Assembly (NCBI RefSeq): GCF_045223415.1
Contig: NZ_JBEQZJ010000024.1
Span: 1 to 64,000 of the forward strand
Length of the DNA: 64,000 nucleotides
Direction: 5' to 3'
Source of the DNA: Hoskinsella mucinilytica
GTDB lineage: Bacteria; Bacillota_I; Bacilli_A; Erysipelotrichales; Erysipelotrichaceae
The position numbers were made by a program, and so were the translations under genes. Shown in pieces: positions 26,330 to 35,545 of this stretch (position 1 is the first letter of the stretch; every line of letters starts with the position of its first letter). The notes under the pieces were generated by a model, which made no database searches, was not told the DNA's origin, and saw nothing but the letters and a program-made list of their open reading frames with translations.

Positions 26330-28063
26330 ATGAAACAATTAACGTTAGAAAATTTTACAGAATTAGAACCATATATCAAAGCCGCAAACTATAACGAATA
26401 TAATTCTAATATCATTACGATGTTGATGTGGCAAACCCGTTATCCTGTCTATTTTGCATGCTATGAGCATTTTGCTATCGTATACAATCAAATGCCTAAC
26501 ATGCCACCTGTATGGTTAATGCCATATTGTGAAAAACAATACCGCTTTGAAGCAATTGAAAAAATCAAGGAACAAAGCCAAACATTGGGGATTGCCTTTG
26601 AAATACATTCTATGGTCAAGGAATTTAAAGATTGGCTATTAGAAGCATATCCTCAACAATTTCTTATTTGGGACTGTTACGATGCAAGAGATTATATTTA
26701 TGAACGTAACCAACAAATGACCTTAGCAGGAAAGAAAATGCAGAAACGAAGGAATCATTTTCATGCATTCGAAAAACAATATGAAAACCGCTATATCTAT
26801 AAATCTTTGGAAAAAGCGGATATCCCACATGTTTATGAATTTTTAAGCTATTGGAAAACACAAAAAGATGCGATGGATACCATCGATGTGGAAGAAGAAG
26901 GTATTCATTTCTTACTTGATCATTTAGATGAATTACCGATCCAAGGTGGCTGTATTTATATTGATGGTAAACTAGAAGCATTCAATATCACTTCCCTTGT
27001 CGCAAAGGATACCGTACAGATTCATGTGGAAAAGGCCAATAAAACGATACGTGGTCTATACATTGCGATCTTAAAACGATTCCTTGAAACATTGGATGAT
27101 TCCATCAAATATGTCAATCGTGAGGATGATATGGGTTTACCTGAACTGAGAAAAGCCAAAACCGATATGCAACCCATCTCAAAAACGCAAAAATTCGGAA
27201 GTTGTTATGAGCCATGGGAAATAAGAAAAGCTCAAAAAGAAGATCTTCCTTCGATCAAGCAACTTTGGCTTACCAGTTTTGAAGATGAAACTTTGACATC
27301 TACTGAAGTATATTTTGAGCGTTTCTTTCATTTAGAAGATTGTTATGTATTGGCAAATAAGGAAATCCTCATCAGTATGTTACAAATGCGAAATATGGAT
27401 ATCATGCTTCATGGAAAGAAAGAGCATGTTTCCTTTGTTGTTGGTGTGGCGACCAATAAAGAATATGAAGGCTGTGGATATATGAAGCAATTACTAACCT
27501 ATGCCATGAATAAAGCATCGCAAACACAACATTATACTCTTTTACAAGCCTATCATTGGGATATCTATCGCCCTTTCGGCTTTGAGGAACGCTATCATCT
27601 ATGGAAAACCAAATTGGATAAGCAAGCCTATTCCCATTGTAATGGTAAACTAGCTCCATGTAGTGATGTAAATCAATTAGCAACACTTTATGAAGCTTTT
27701 ACCTCAGATAAAGATGGCTATCGTATTCGAGATCATGCTTATTATGAAACGCTATTTCTACCAAATGCTTCCCTTTGGAATCAAAAGGTTCTTCTTTATG
27801 AGGAACAAGGAATTGCTTATGGCTATCTCTTATTAGAAGAGACACAAGATGAGATAACTATTTTAGAATGTATCTATACAGATCCACAAAAACTATCTTC
27901 TATGTTGGCTGCGTTTGCTCAAGAAACACGTAAGGTGTACGTTTATACTGATCAACAAACAGAAATAGCTGGTAGAAAAAAAGAAGTAACCTCAATGATG
28001 ATTGCATCCTTGAAAGATACTCCTTTGCCAAGCGAACCTTTATTTATTCATGAAACCCTATAA
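26330..28063 (+). CDS. DUF2156-GNAT fusion acetyl/aminoacyl-transferase-like protein
   Basis: A 577-residue cytosolic protein of two acyltransferase-like parts. Residues 1-290 match the DUF2156/LPG-synthase C-terminal-like fold: an N-terminal NYNEYNSNIITMLMWQTRY, KKMQKRRNHFHAFEKQY, and GGCIYIDGKLEAFNITS with YVNREDDMGLPELRKAK. From about 295 a GNAT domain follows (WEIRKAQKEDLPSIKQLWLTSF, FVVGVATNKEYEGCGYMKQLLTYAM, an acetyl-CoA loop) with an Eis-like C-terminal part. Such proteins could transfer acyl or aminoacyl groups, but no substrate can be named. A good ribosome site and a following hairpin make it a single-gene unit. Confidence 0.85.
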   Translation: MKQLTLENFTELEPYIKAANYNEYNSNIITMLMWQTRYPVYFACYEHFAIVYNQMPNMPPVWLMPYCEKQYRFEAIEKIKEQSQTLGIAFEIHSMVKEFKDWLLEAYPQQFLIWDCYDARDYIYERNQQMTLAGKKMQKRRNHFHAFEKQYENRYIYKSLEKADIPHVYEFLSYWKTQKDAMDTIDVEEEGIHFLLDHLDELPIQGGCIYIDGKLEAFNITSLVAKDTVQIHVEKANKTIRGLYIAILKRFLETLDDSIKYVNREDDMGLPELRKAKTDMQPISKTQKFGSCYEPWEIRKAQKEDLPSIKQLWLTSFEDETLTSTEVYFERFFHLEDCYVLANKEILISMLQMRNMDIMLHGKKEHVSFVVGVATNKEYEGCGYMKQLLTYAMNKASQTQHYTLLQAYHWDIYRPFGFEERYHLWKTKLDKQAYSHCNGKLAPCSDVNQLATLYEAFTSDKDGYRIRDHAYYETLFLPNASLWNQKVLLYEEQGIAYGYLLLEETQDEITILECIYTDPQKLSSMLAAFAQETRKVYVYTDQQTEIAGRKKEVTSMMIASLKDTPLPSEPLFIHETL

Positions 28064-28083
28064 GAAGCGAAACGCTTCTTTTT
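28062..28083 (+). terminator. Rho-independent terminator
   Basis: AAGAAGCG (28062-28069), AAA loop, CGCTTCTT (28073-28080), then T run; sits between convergent genes. Confidence 0.85.
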
Positions 28084-28522
28084 ATTTTACTATTTCTGAC
28101 AACTTATCTAAGGCTTGATCAAAACTGTATACAAGATAACCATGTTTTAACACTGCTCCTAACACATAATGATTCATACCATACGTAGGAATGTCATATT
28201 GATTGGCACTTTTTAAACGAATATCACTATTGATTCCGATAATGATAGCATTTGTTTTGATGGCAATACCCAATTCCACCATCACACCGGCATCCTCATT
28301 GGTTAGATCCGCAATAAAAATATCACATTCTTCTACTGCTTTTGTATCCGCTTCATAAATTTCTTCAGGTGTCGGTAATGTCTGTTTATTTTCATTGAAA
28401 GGCTGATCGATCGGATTAAAAATATCTAATTGTGGAAACCGTTGTCTCAACAACTCTCCTTCTCTTTTTCGCTGAGCTACTTCAGCTTCATTAAACAAAG
28501 AACCTGCAATATATGTTTTCAT
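28082..28522 (-). CDS. Nucleoside 2-deoxyribosyltransferase-like protein
   Basis: A 146-residue protein of the nucleoside 2-deoxyribosyltransferase family, which swaps bases on deoxyribonucleosides in purine and pyrimidine salvage. Seen: KTYIAGSLFNEAEVAQR at the N-terminus, EECDIFIADLTNEDAGVMVELGIAIKT (catalytic Glu in the MVELG context) and a C-terminal nucleotide-binding stretch. The start at 28522 follows GAGGAGG by 7 nt, and 11 upstream in-frame codons are rejected. It stands alone, convergent with the GNAT fusion. Confidence 0.88.
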   Translation of the reverse strand: MKTYIAGSLFNEAEVAQRKREGELLRQRFPQLDIFNPIDQPFNENKQTLPTPEEIYEADTKAVEECDIFIADLTNEDAGVMVELGIAIKTNAIIIGINSDIRLKSANQYDIPTYGMNHYVLGAVLKHGYLVYSFDQALDKLSEIVK

Positions 28523-28642
28523 TTTATACCTCCTCGTATCGAAACGATTATACACAAATAATAGAAAAAAAGAAAGAAAAAGCTTAAGAATGAGTATACT
28601 GATACATGCTTACATGGTACAATAACATCAGGAGGTGATCTT

Positions 28643-30346
28643 ATGAATGGTTACCAAATGAAAATAACAATAAAAGGGAGCAAGCCTCCCGTATGGAGAC
28701 GAATACTCATTCCTAAAGACAGTAGCTTCTATCAATTACATGAAACAATACAAGCTCTATTTGGATGGATGGATTATCATTTATATGTATTTGATATTCC
28801 AAAGCTAAATATACAAATAGGTGGAGATGCATTAGATGAAGATATCTTTCATAAGGTACAACGTGATAATGAACATGCTTTATTTGAGTATCTGGATGAA
28901 GGGATGAAGTTTACTTATACTTATGATTTTGGGGATGATTGGACTCATCAGATCGTTGTAGAGAAAGAAATAGAGATGGAAGCATTACACCCTGTCTTAG
29001 TTAAATGGAAGGGCGATAATTTCGCTGAAGATGCCGGTAATGTCTGGGGATATGATGACATTGTAACACGTAGTCAGAATACTGCTGATCCTGAACATCA
29101 AGAACTGAAGGAATGGTTAGACATGCAACATATTCCATTTTGCGATCAGGATGTGCAAGAGCTATTAAGTGAAATCGAAGTCGATGCCATAGCCAAACGC
29201 CTAGATTCAAAACTTTCTCAACAATTAGATGAAGCCATTATGGAGTTAAAACATGCTTTGTCAAAAAAGACCATTGTGAATCTCTCTTTGATCGTGATGG
29301 AAACACCACAACAAACAAAATATATAGGATTCAACCAAACCAATCATGACATTACTTTACAAATATATGAGAATGAGACCGATTACCTACAAGGTGTAGA
29401 TTATGTTTCCTCTACCTCTCAAGGTAACTTGTATGCAAATGCAATATGCTTAATATCTACATCGCTTCCTTTACCTGTTGATTCATGGAAAAGTAGCGAT
29501 GGCTTGACCATCATAAAGAAAATGCGCACCGGTTATTTACCGATCGATCTCAACGATGAAGAAGCAACTACTGCTATCATTGATTTGAAACATATGACAA
29601 GTATCATTCAAATGTGGGATGAAAACGAGTTTCCTACTTATGAAACCAATGAATGTATCTATGCAAAAAAAGATGAACATGGATGGAGCGTTCAAAAGCA
29701 ACTAATCAAATTAGAAGCGAAACGTCTTAAAATTGCAATCAATCAAAAAGAACTACAGACATTAGAAACAGAAGCAGCACGCAAAAAAGGACAGATCAAA
29801 ATTGATTTGATTGCCATTCCTCAAAATGAAATATTGAATTATCAAACAGATGTCGTATTGGTGATAGAAGGCATCACAATGAATTCCGATGTAGTATTAA
29901 CCAGAGAATCACTCAAGGATTTTTATTCCATGAATGAAGAAGTTCTTGAAGAAGTCATTGCTTTTTTATATGATGATGGCATACCTGACAAAATTCTAGT
30001 CAACAATGAAAATGTCAGATTTATGTTAAGTGGACTTTGTGAAGCATTGAAGATCAACTTAGGGATAGAATCTTTTATCACGAAGACACAGAAAGAGTTC
30101 TCCTATTCTTTTGAAGATGAGAATGACATGGAAATATTAGAAACAATGGCAAATATGGATAATGATGAGTTTATTGATTTTATACAAACATTAGGAGAAG
30201 ATGAGTTAGTTGACTTTCAATCATTCTTGAAAAAATACATAAACGAGGAAGACTTAGAACAGATTTTCCAAGAAATCGAAGAAGATGATGATGATGATCA
30301 TGATGAAGATGATAACAATCATAAGACAAGAAGCTTTGATGCCTAA
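28643..30346 (+). CDS. pRiA4b ORF-3-like protein with acidic tail
   Basis: A 567-residue cytosolic protein. Residues 1-190 match the plasmid pRiA4b ORF-3-like domain (YQMKITIKGSKPPVWRRILIP, LHETIQALFGWMDYHLYVF, YTYDFGDDWTHQIVVEK and an AEDAGNVWGYDD block), a family seen beside mobile elements and in chromosomes with no settled function. The middle (about 200-360) is a strand-rich region of unknown type. The C-terminus ends in a very acidic stretch (EEDDDDDHDEDD), which may be flexible or bind cations. AGGAGG lies before the ATG. It is monocistronic. Confidence 0.82.
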   Translation: MNGYQMKITIKGSKPPVWRRILIPKDSSFYQLHETIQALFGWMDYHLYVFDIPKLNIQIGGDALDEDIFHKVQRDNEHALFEYLDEGMKFTYTYDFGDDWTHQIVVEKEIEMEALHPVLVKWKGDNFAEDAGNVWGYDDIVTRSQNTADPEHQELKEWLDMQHIPFCDQDVQELLSEIEVDAIAKRLDSKLSQQLDEAIMELKHALSKKTIVNLSLIVMETPQQTKYIGFNQTNHDITLQIYENETDYLQGVDYVSSTSQGNLYANAICLISTSLPLPVDSWKSSDGLTIIKKMRTGYLPIDLNDEEATTAIIDLKHMTSIIQMWDENEFPTYETNECIYAKKDEHGWSVQKQLIKLEAKRLKIAINQKELQTLETEAARKKGQIKIDLIAIPQNEILNYQTDVVLVIEGITMNSDVVLTRESLKDFYSMNEEVLEEVIAFLYDDGIPDKILVNNENVRFMLSGLCEALKINLGIESFITKTQKEFSYSFEDENDMEILETMANMDNDEFIDFIQTLGEDELVDFQSFLKKYINEEDLEQIFQEIEEDDDDDHDEDDNNHKTRSFDA

Positions 30347-30356
30347 TACAAGACAC

Positions 30357-30390
30357 TAAAAAAGAATGCAAATCAGATGCATTCTTTTTC
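30357..30390. terminator. Bidirectional terminator
   Basis: AAAGAATGCA/TGCATTCTTT stem with a 7-nt loop and T runs on both strands, between convergent genes. Confidence 0.85.
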
Positions 30391-30399
30391 TATGTTTGA

Positions 30400-31245
30400 T
30401 TATTTTTCTATATATTGAATTGCGATACAATTCAACCCGGTATGTGCACTGATAACTGCACTGATCGTATTGATTTCAATATCCAATTCAGGATTCTGTT
30501 CTTTTAGACTATGCGAGATTTCCTCTGCTTTTGCATAGTAATCTGAATGAATGACAAATACCTTTCCTTGCTTTCCCTTTAAGAAAGCGCTGATATGATC
30601 CACTGCGAATGCCGCCGCTTTTTTCTCAGTTCTTACCTTTTCAAAAACATCGATCTTTCCTTTGGTTTCCGGTCCAATATATAAAATCGGTTTGATTTTC
30701 AATAATCCTGCTGCCGCTGCCGCTAAAGGTGTTAATCTACCACCACGTTTTAAATGCTGAAGATCATTAGGAAGAATCAAGGTACCACTACGTTCGATTT
30801 TAGCTTCAACCAATGCTTTCGTTTCCTCTAACGTCTTTCCTTCATCAACATACTGCTTCGCCAATAAAGCCACATAGCCCTGTAAATCACAAGTCGTATA
30901 GTTTTCAATCGTCACAACCGGTATATTCAAATCTTTTCCACAAACCTCTATAGAATTGAAGGTGGAGGACAATCCACTAGACAAAGGCACAGATAGAATT
31001 GCATCATATCCATCTTGTTTGATTTCCATGATGGTATCTTCAATCACAGACAAGATCGGCATACTCGTTTTAGGTGTATGATTTTGTCTCAAACGATCAT
31101 ACACTTCCTCTGTTGTAATATCTACGCCATCCTGAAAGGAGGATTCTCCATCAATCACTTGTAACGGCATAAAATATAATCCATGCTGTTTTGCCTGTTC
31201 CTTATTTAAGGCACTTCCACTATCTGTTAATACAGCAATACGCAT
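30400..31245 (-). CDS. DegV-family fatty-acid-binding protein
   Basis: A 281-residue DegV protein. Members bind a fatty acid and several (FakB) present it to FakA kinase for phosphorylation. Visible: IAVLTDSGSALN at the N-terminus, the lid residues ILSVPLSSGLSSTFNS (SGLSGT-like), NDLQHLKRGGRLTP and the C-terminal SAHTGLNCIAIQYI with the conserved HTG. GAGG precedes the ATG. A second DegV is encoded at 41798-42658, consistent with chain-type-specific FakB sets. Role in exogenous fatty-acid use is known for the family, not shown here. Confidence 0.9.
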   Translation of the reverse strand: MRIAVLTDSGSALNKEQAKQHGLYFMPLQVIDGESSFQDGVDITTEEVYDRLRQNHTPKTSMPILSVIEDTIMEIKQDGYDAILSVPLSSGLSSTFNSIEVCGKDLNIPVVTIENYTTCDLQGYVALLAKQYVDEGKTLEETKALVEAKIERSGTLILPNDLQHLKRGGRLTPLAAAAAGLLKIKPILYIGPETKGKIDVFEKVRTEKKAAAFAVDHISAFLKGKQGKVFVIHSDYYAKAEEISHSLKEQNPELDIEINTISAVISAHTGLNCIAIQYIEK

Positions 31246-31365
31246 AACAAAACCTCTTTTCTGTCGGTATCTTCATAAAAACACATCATCAAAATACCTA
31301 TCCATAACAATTTTACACCTTTTTCCACAGAAATGAAAATAAATCGCTTCTTCCTCACCTAAGTG

Positions 31366-31674
31366 CTATTTCAATTCTTGGTGAAATCGATCCGGCACTT
31401 CCTCTTGCAATGAGCAATCTTCTAATAGCTCCATATAGGTATCATACACTCTTTGAGGTGTTTGATGAATACCGCCCTTATGAAACATCTGCATCGGAAA
31501 ATCTCCATCTAATACCCAATACTCTTCACCGGTATCCACAGTAACCAACCAGATGCATACTTCTTTTCCATCCTCATCCATGGTTTCCTCAAGAACAGCA
31601 TCCTGTACTTCTACCATGGTCAACATCTGTTGTACATGATCTATAACAGCTTCTTTTTTCCATTGTTCCAGCAT
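31366..31674 (-). CDS. Hypothetical protein, 102 aa
   Basis: Not recognised. It is a small acidic cytosolic protein with helical ends and a strand-rich centre (VCIWLVTVDTGEEYWVLDGDFPMQMFHKG). GGAGGTG lies just upstream of the ATG, so expression is likely. It stands between the DegV gene and the leucine-rich surface protein, on the same strand as both, without an obvious shared promoter. Confidence 0.72.
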   Translation of the reverse strand: MLEQWKKEAVIDHVQQMLTMVEVQDAVLEETMDEDGKEVCIWLVTVDTGEEYWVLDGDFPMQMFHKGGIHQTPQRVYDTYMELLEDCSLQEEVPDRFHQELK

Positions 31675-31775
31675 AACATCACCTCCTCATACTTAGGTAT
31701 CATAGCACCATTTCCTAAGAAAGAAAAGTTAAAATAAGGAAACATATTTCATAAAAATACGCTCAAACAAGAAAA

Positions 31776-31952
31776 GATGGCACAAAAGCCATCAGAATAC
31801 AAAGGTTTGTTTGTTTCATATAAATGGTATCAAATGAATGATACCACTTGTATAAAGCTTTATATACACTAAATTCCTCTTTTATCTTCTAAACACATAA
31901 AAGAAGATTCCATACTATATGGTATTTGTCCTATAGAATGTAATCTTCTTTT
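31776..31952. repeat. Three successive hairpins between two minus-strand genes
   Basis: Hairpin 1: GATGGC/GCCATC (31776-31793). Hairpin 2: TGGTATCA/TGATACCA (31825-31846). Hairpin 3: an 11-bp stem AAAAGAAGATT/AATCTTCTTTT with further inner pairing (31899-31952). Hairpin 3 directly follows the leucine-rich protein stop and on the minus strand is trailed by TTTTAT, so it is probably its terminator. The others have no clear role. Confidence 0.55.
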
Positions 31953-31955
31953 GTC

Positions 31956-34409
31956 TTATCGTTCTTGTTTATTCTTCCCTACGTTTTTTCTACTTAAAAC
32001 AACTAGCACACTTGTAGATATCCATAGCATTCCTACCCATATACCAAAATTACTCGTATCATAAGTCGCAGGTGTATCAGATAGATTCTCTTTATCCACT
32101 GTTGTTGTTTTATCTTCTCCTTTACCTAACACATACTCTCCGGTATAATTACCTTTGAATATAAAACGATATACTGTATATCCATCCTTTTGCTCTTGTG
32201 TTACATCAAAATCAATACCAGATAATAATACTTGATCATGATCCATCAATGTAAGATGTTCGATATCATCCAGTTTCACATCTGACTTTACCAATCCATC
32301 TGCACTCTTGGGATAAATGTGAAATGGTACTTCTTTTATTTCGATAAGTTCTCCATCATCTCCATAAAGCTCTGCTTTCATTACATAAGAGCCGGCAGCA
32401 ACAGGTAAACCAGACCATTCCTTACCATCAGGATATACATAATAGTATCGTACTTGACCTCCATTGGTTTTTGCGACAGGTTGAAAAGCCTGATCGCCAT
32501 ACGTCCAATCTTTGATAGAAGGTCCTTCTAGAAAGGTTACATCTGTTTCTTTAATTTCAAAGGTTGTAGAAGCTTTTACAGCACCATAATATTTATTTGC
32601 CGGTAAACTTACCATCACCTCATATGATCCTGCTTTTTTAGGAAAATCTTGTGTATATTTTGCGTTTTTATCATTCAATGATTTGTACCAAATAGAAGCA
32701 TCGCTTACCTCATGTGTACTAGAAGTAATCACAGCTTCATTGGGCTTATGACCTCTTGTCCACCCTTTCATAGAGATACTTACAGATCCCTTTGCTTGTT
32801 CGATCGTAAATTCTGCACTTTTTGTGAACATTTGATAAACATCCTCAGCATAAGCCGATTCAGGTATGGTAACCATCACTCTATATGTTCCGGGTGCTGT
32901 AGGCATATCTTTCAACTTATTACCAAAAGAATTGTAATAGGTGATTTCTGCCTTATTTAAATCAACATTAGGATCACTCGTTGTTAGTTTCACGATATCT
33001 TTTTCTTCAGGTTGTTCTCCATAAGTCCATCCTTTGATAAAGTTCGTAGTAACTTGTGCTTCTTTTTTCATAACAGTAAACGTATCAATACAAGTTAATT
33101 CTTTATAATCTCTATCATTACCTTTACTTTCCGGCACAGTTGCCTTCATAGCATACTTCCCGGGTTTTAATGAATTTAAAGTATCTTGATCCCAATCTTC
33201 ATATGTGATATCTTGTCCATCTACCACTTTACCAAACAAAAGATTTACTTCACCCTTCTCAGAATTCAAACCGGAATTGGGAATGGAAGCTTTTTTCCCA
33301 TAAGTCCAAGAATGGATGCTGGGCTCTACGATCCACTTATTTTGAAATAAGACATGAATATTCACATGTAAAGTTCCATTCTCATCCTTATAGTCATACT
33401 TTATATTAGAAACATATGGTGTAAGCATAGTTCCCTCTAGTTCAGCAACTTCTTCATTTTCCAATGTTATCTTACTGGTATCGATCCCTGTCGCTATACC
33501 GGATAGATCTATCTGATGATTTTCATCCGCACTTAATTCTACTTGCATTGTATCAGATGGTATAAAAGATCGATTACTTGCTGATGTTTTTATATAAAGA
33601 AGATTATTTCCATCAATGGTTCCCTCTAGATATCCTTGTTTACTCAAATCTAAACCGGTTAATCCAATGTTATATACATATAATTGTGTTAGCTTGGTAT
33701 TTGCACTTAGATCCAAATTAACAATATGATTAAAATAATTCTCCTCTTCACTACCATGATTATCTAAAGAAAGCATGGTTAATTCTGTTTGATGACTAAG
33801 ATCTAATGATGTTAATCGATTGTTATTTGCCGCTAACCTAGTTAAACCCGTATTTGTGCTGACATCTAGGCTCGTTAAAGCATTGACCTTACATTCTAAT
33901 GTTTGTAAAGCTGATAAACCATGAACATTTAGCGTCGTTAATTGATTTTGATTACATTGAAGTTTTGTCAATTCTGTGTTGTTGCTTAAGTCTAAAGATA
34001 CTAATTGATTGCCAGAGCAATTTAAACTTTTTAACTTCGTATGTTTACCAATGTCTAAAGATGCGAATTGATTATTGGCACAATTTAATTCCGTAATACT
34101 TTCAAAAAGTTCGATTCCCTTTCCATCTTTGATATCCCATCCACTGATATTCAAAGAACCACCATATCCTGATAAAATGGCTTTATCGATTTTCCCATCT
34201 TGGATGTAGTTTTGAAACATATAAGATATCACAGATCTAAAATTCGCATCCGGAAAACTCAGTTCCATATCAATCAATTCTACATCCTTATTCTTTGTGT
34301 TAGTTTCACTAATTTGTGCTGCATGGATGTTTACAAGTGGTGATATCCCTGTAGATAATCCCATATATGCCACTAATAAAATCGCAATCCCTTTGGTTGT
34401 ACGTTTCAT
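31956..34409 (-). CDS. Leucine-rich repeat surface protein
   Basis: An 817-residue exported protein. A signal peptide (KGIAILLVAYMGLSTGISP...HAAQ) is followed by internalin-like leucine-rich repeats (about 80-290; for example LNCSGNQLVSLDLSNNTEL). About four Ig-like modules then repeat a GWTYG-type motif (SWTYGKKA, GWTYGEQP, GWTRGHKP, DWTYGDQA). The C-terminus is a hydrophobic helix and basic tail (FGIWVGMLWISTSVLVVLSRKN) preceded by PATYDT where an LPxTG-like motif would be expected. It probably displays a protein- or host-binding domain on the cell wall. The start at 34409 has AGAGGG 7 nt upstream. A near-perfect cre site lies just before it. Confidence 0.87.
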   Translation of the reverse strand: MKRTTKGIAILLVAYMGLSTGISPLVNIHAAQISETNTKNKDVELIDMELSFPDANFRSVISYMFQNYIQDGKIDKAILSGYGGSLNISGWDIKDGKGIELFESITELNCANNQFASLDIGKHTKLKSLNCSGNQLVSLDLSNNTELTKLQCNQNQLTTLNVHGLSALQTLECKVNALTSLDVSTNTGLTRLAANNNRLTSLDLSHQTELTMLSLDNHGSEEENYFNHIVNLDLSANTKLTQLYVYNIGLTGLDLSKQGYLEGTIDGNNLLYIKTSASNRSFIPSDTMQVELSADENHQIDLSGIATGIDTSKITLENEEVAELEGTMLTPYVSNIKYDYKDENGTLHVNIHVLFQNKWIVEPSIHSWTYGKKASIPNSGLNSEKGEVNLLFGKVVDGQDITYEDWDQDTLNSLKPGKYAMKATVPESKGNDRDYKELTCIDTFTVMKKEAQVTTNFIKGWTYGEQPEEKDIVKLTTSDPNVDLNKAEITYYNSFGNKLKDMPTAPGTYRVMVTIPESAYAEDVYQMFTKSAEFTIEQAKGSVSISMKGWTRGHKPNEAVITSSTHEVSDASIWYKSLNDKNAKYTQDFPKKAGSYEVMVSLPANKYYGAVKASTTFEIKETDVTFLEGPSIKDWTYGDQAFQPVAKTNGGQVRYYYVYPDGKEWSGLPVAAGSYVMKAELYGDDGELIEIKEVPFHIYPKSADGLVKSDVKLDDIEHLTLMDHDQVLLSGIDFDVTQEQKDGYTVYRFIFKGNYTGEYVLGKGEDKTTTVDKENLSDTPATYDTSNFGIWVGMLWISTSVLVVLSRKNVGKNKQER

Positions 34410-34424
34410 GCAAATCCCTCTCTT

Positions 34425-34439
34425 TCTCAACGCTTACAT
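34425..34439 (-). promoter_or_regulatory. cre-like catabolite-repression site
   Basis: On the minus strand ATGTAAGCGTTGAGA matches the CcpA consensus WTGNAANCGNWNNCW at all but one fixed position. It lies 15-30 nt upstream of the surface-protein ATG, so repression by CcpA is possible. Confidence 0.45.
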
Positions 34440-34545
34440 TTTATCAAAAAAAGAGTAGTAAAACAGATATGTGATGCATTCTTGAACATTCTTGAAGTTC
34501 CAAATGTCTATAGATACGATAAGTGATAAATATATTCTTTTTAAT

Positions 34546-34578
34546 ATGACAGACATTGTCATATTTATGTGTTATGAT
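34546..34578 (+). promoter_or_regulatory. WYL-gene promoter with palindromic operator
   Basis: ATGACA-GACAT-TGTCAT (34546-34562), then TATGAT (34573-34578) as -10. The palindrome occupies the -35 region. It is the likely binding site of the WYL regulator itself. Confidence 0.65.
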
Positions 34579-34593
34579 GAAACAGGTGATACA

Positions 34594-35487
34594 ATGCAAA
34601 CATTAAGATTATTTGAAATTCTCTACATTCTGTTACAACAGAGAAAAGCAACAGCTGCCCAACTTGCAGAACATTTTGAAGTAAGTGTCAGAACCATTTA
34701 TCGAGATTTAGATGCCTTAACCTTAGCTGGTATACCCATTTATACCAATAAAGGAAAAAACGGCGGTATCTTCTTAAAAGAAGACTATGTTTTAAATCGA
34801 AGTTGTTTGAGTGATGAAGAACAAAACAAAATTTTATCTGCATTACAAAGTCTTCAAATTGTAGATAAAGAGGATAGCGAACTATTGCTGTCTAAGCTTT
34901 CGGCCATATTTCAAAAACCGAATACGCCTTGGATACAAGTAGATTTTTCTGACTGGTCTGATGATTATGATAAAGATATTTTTCAAATCTTTAGATCAGC
35001 AATTCTCAACCATCAGGTTGTCACTTTCCTATATTACGATTCCTATGGTAACAGCAAACAACGTAGTGTGGAACCACTTCAACTTTTATTCAAAGGTCAA
35101 GCATGGTACTTAGTAGCTTATTGCAGATTATCTCAAGGGCAGCGAACCTTTAAAATCAAACGCATGCGTAACATTGAAGTAACGGAAGAGCGATTTGTAC
35201 GAGAATTGATAGAAACAAAGCATCATTATCAACAATACCAGATGGAAATGATACAAGTAGTGCTTCAAATTGATAAAAGCATGGGATATCGTGTATTTGA
35301 AGAATTCCCTCGAGAACAGATAGAAGAATATGAAGATCATTTCCTTTTACATACACGAATACCTCAAGGAGAAATGACCATTCCGATCTTATTGTCCTAT
35401 GGTCCCTCTTTAACCATTCTAGAACCAATAGAATTAAGAGATCGTATGAAAAGCTATTTGAATCAAATGCTAGATCATTATAAGTAA
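34594..35487 (+). CDS. WYL-domain transcriptional regulator (YafY type)
   Basis: A 297-residue DNA-binding protein. An HTH_11 winged helix (residues 1-60: RLFEILYILLQQRKATAAQLAEHFEVSVRTIYRDLDAL) is followed by a WYL ligand-sensing domain (about 130-205, with FLYYDSYGNSKQRSVEPLQLLFKGQAWYLVAYC) and a WCX-type C-terminal extension. WYL regulators respond to nucleic acids or nucleotides in some systems; here the ligand is unknown. The start at 34594 has AGGTG 7-8 nt upstream. Its own promoter and that of the next gene carry the same palindrome, indicating autoregulation and control of the following operon. Confidence 0.9.
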   Translation: MQTLRLFEILYILLQQRKATAAQLAEHFEVSVRTIYRDLDALTLAGIPIYTNKGKNGGIFLKEDYVLNRSCLSDEEQNKILSALQSLQIVDKEDSELLLSKLSAIFQKPNTPWIQVDFSDWSDDYDKDIFQIFRSAILNHQVVTFLYYDSYGNSKQRSVEPLQLLFKGQAWYLVAYCRLSQGQRTFKIKRMRNIEVTEERFVRELIETKHHYQQYQMEMIQVVLQIDKSMGYRVFEEFPREQIEEYEDHFLLHTRIPQGEMTIPILLSYGPSLTILEPIELRDRMKSYLNQMLDHYK

Positions 35488-35488
35488 T

Positions 35489-35522
35489 ATGACACAGGAT
35501 GTCATATTCATTGTGTTATAGT
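35489..35522 (+). promoter_or_regulatory. GyrI-operon promoter with palindromic operator
   Basis: ATGACA-CAGGA-TGTCAT (35489-35505), then TATAGT (35517-35522). Same half-sites and layout as the WYL promoter. Confidence 0.68.
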
Positions 35523-35545
35523 AACTACGTAAGGAGATGAGTATT

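Noticed and set aside
26664..26981. 105-codon minus-strand frame inside the DUF2156-GNAT gene
   Set aside because: No ribosome site and no domain; the opposite strand is a clear coding gene.
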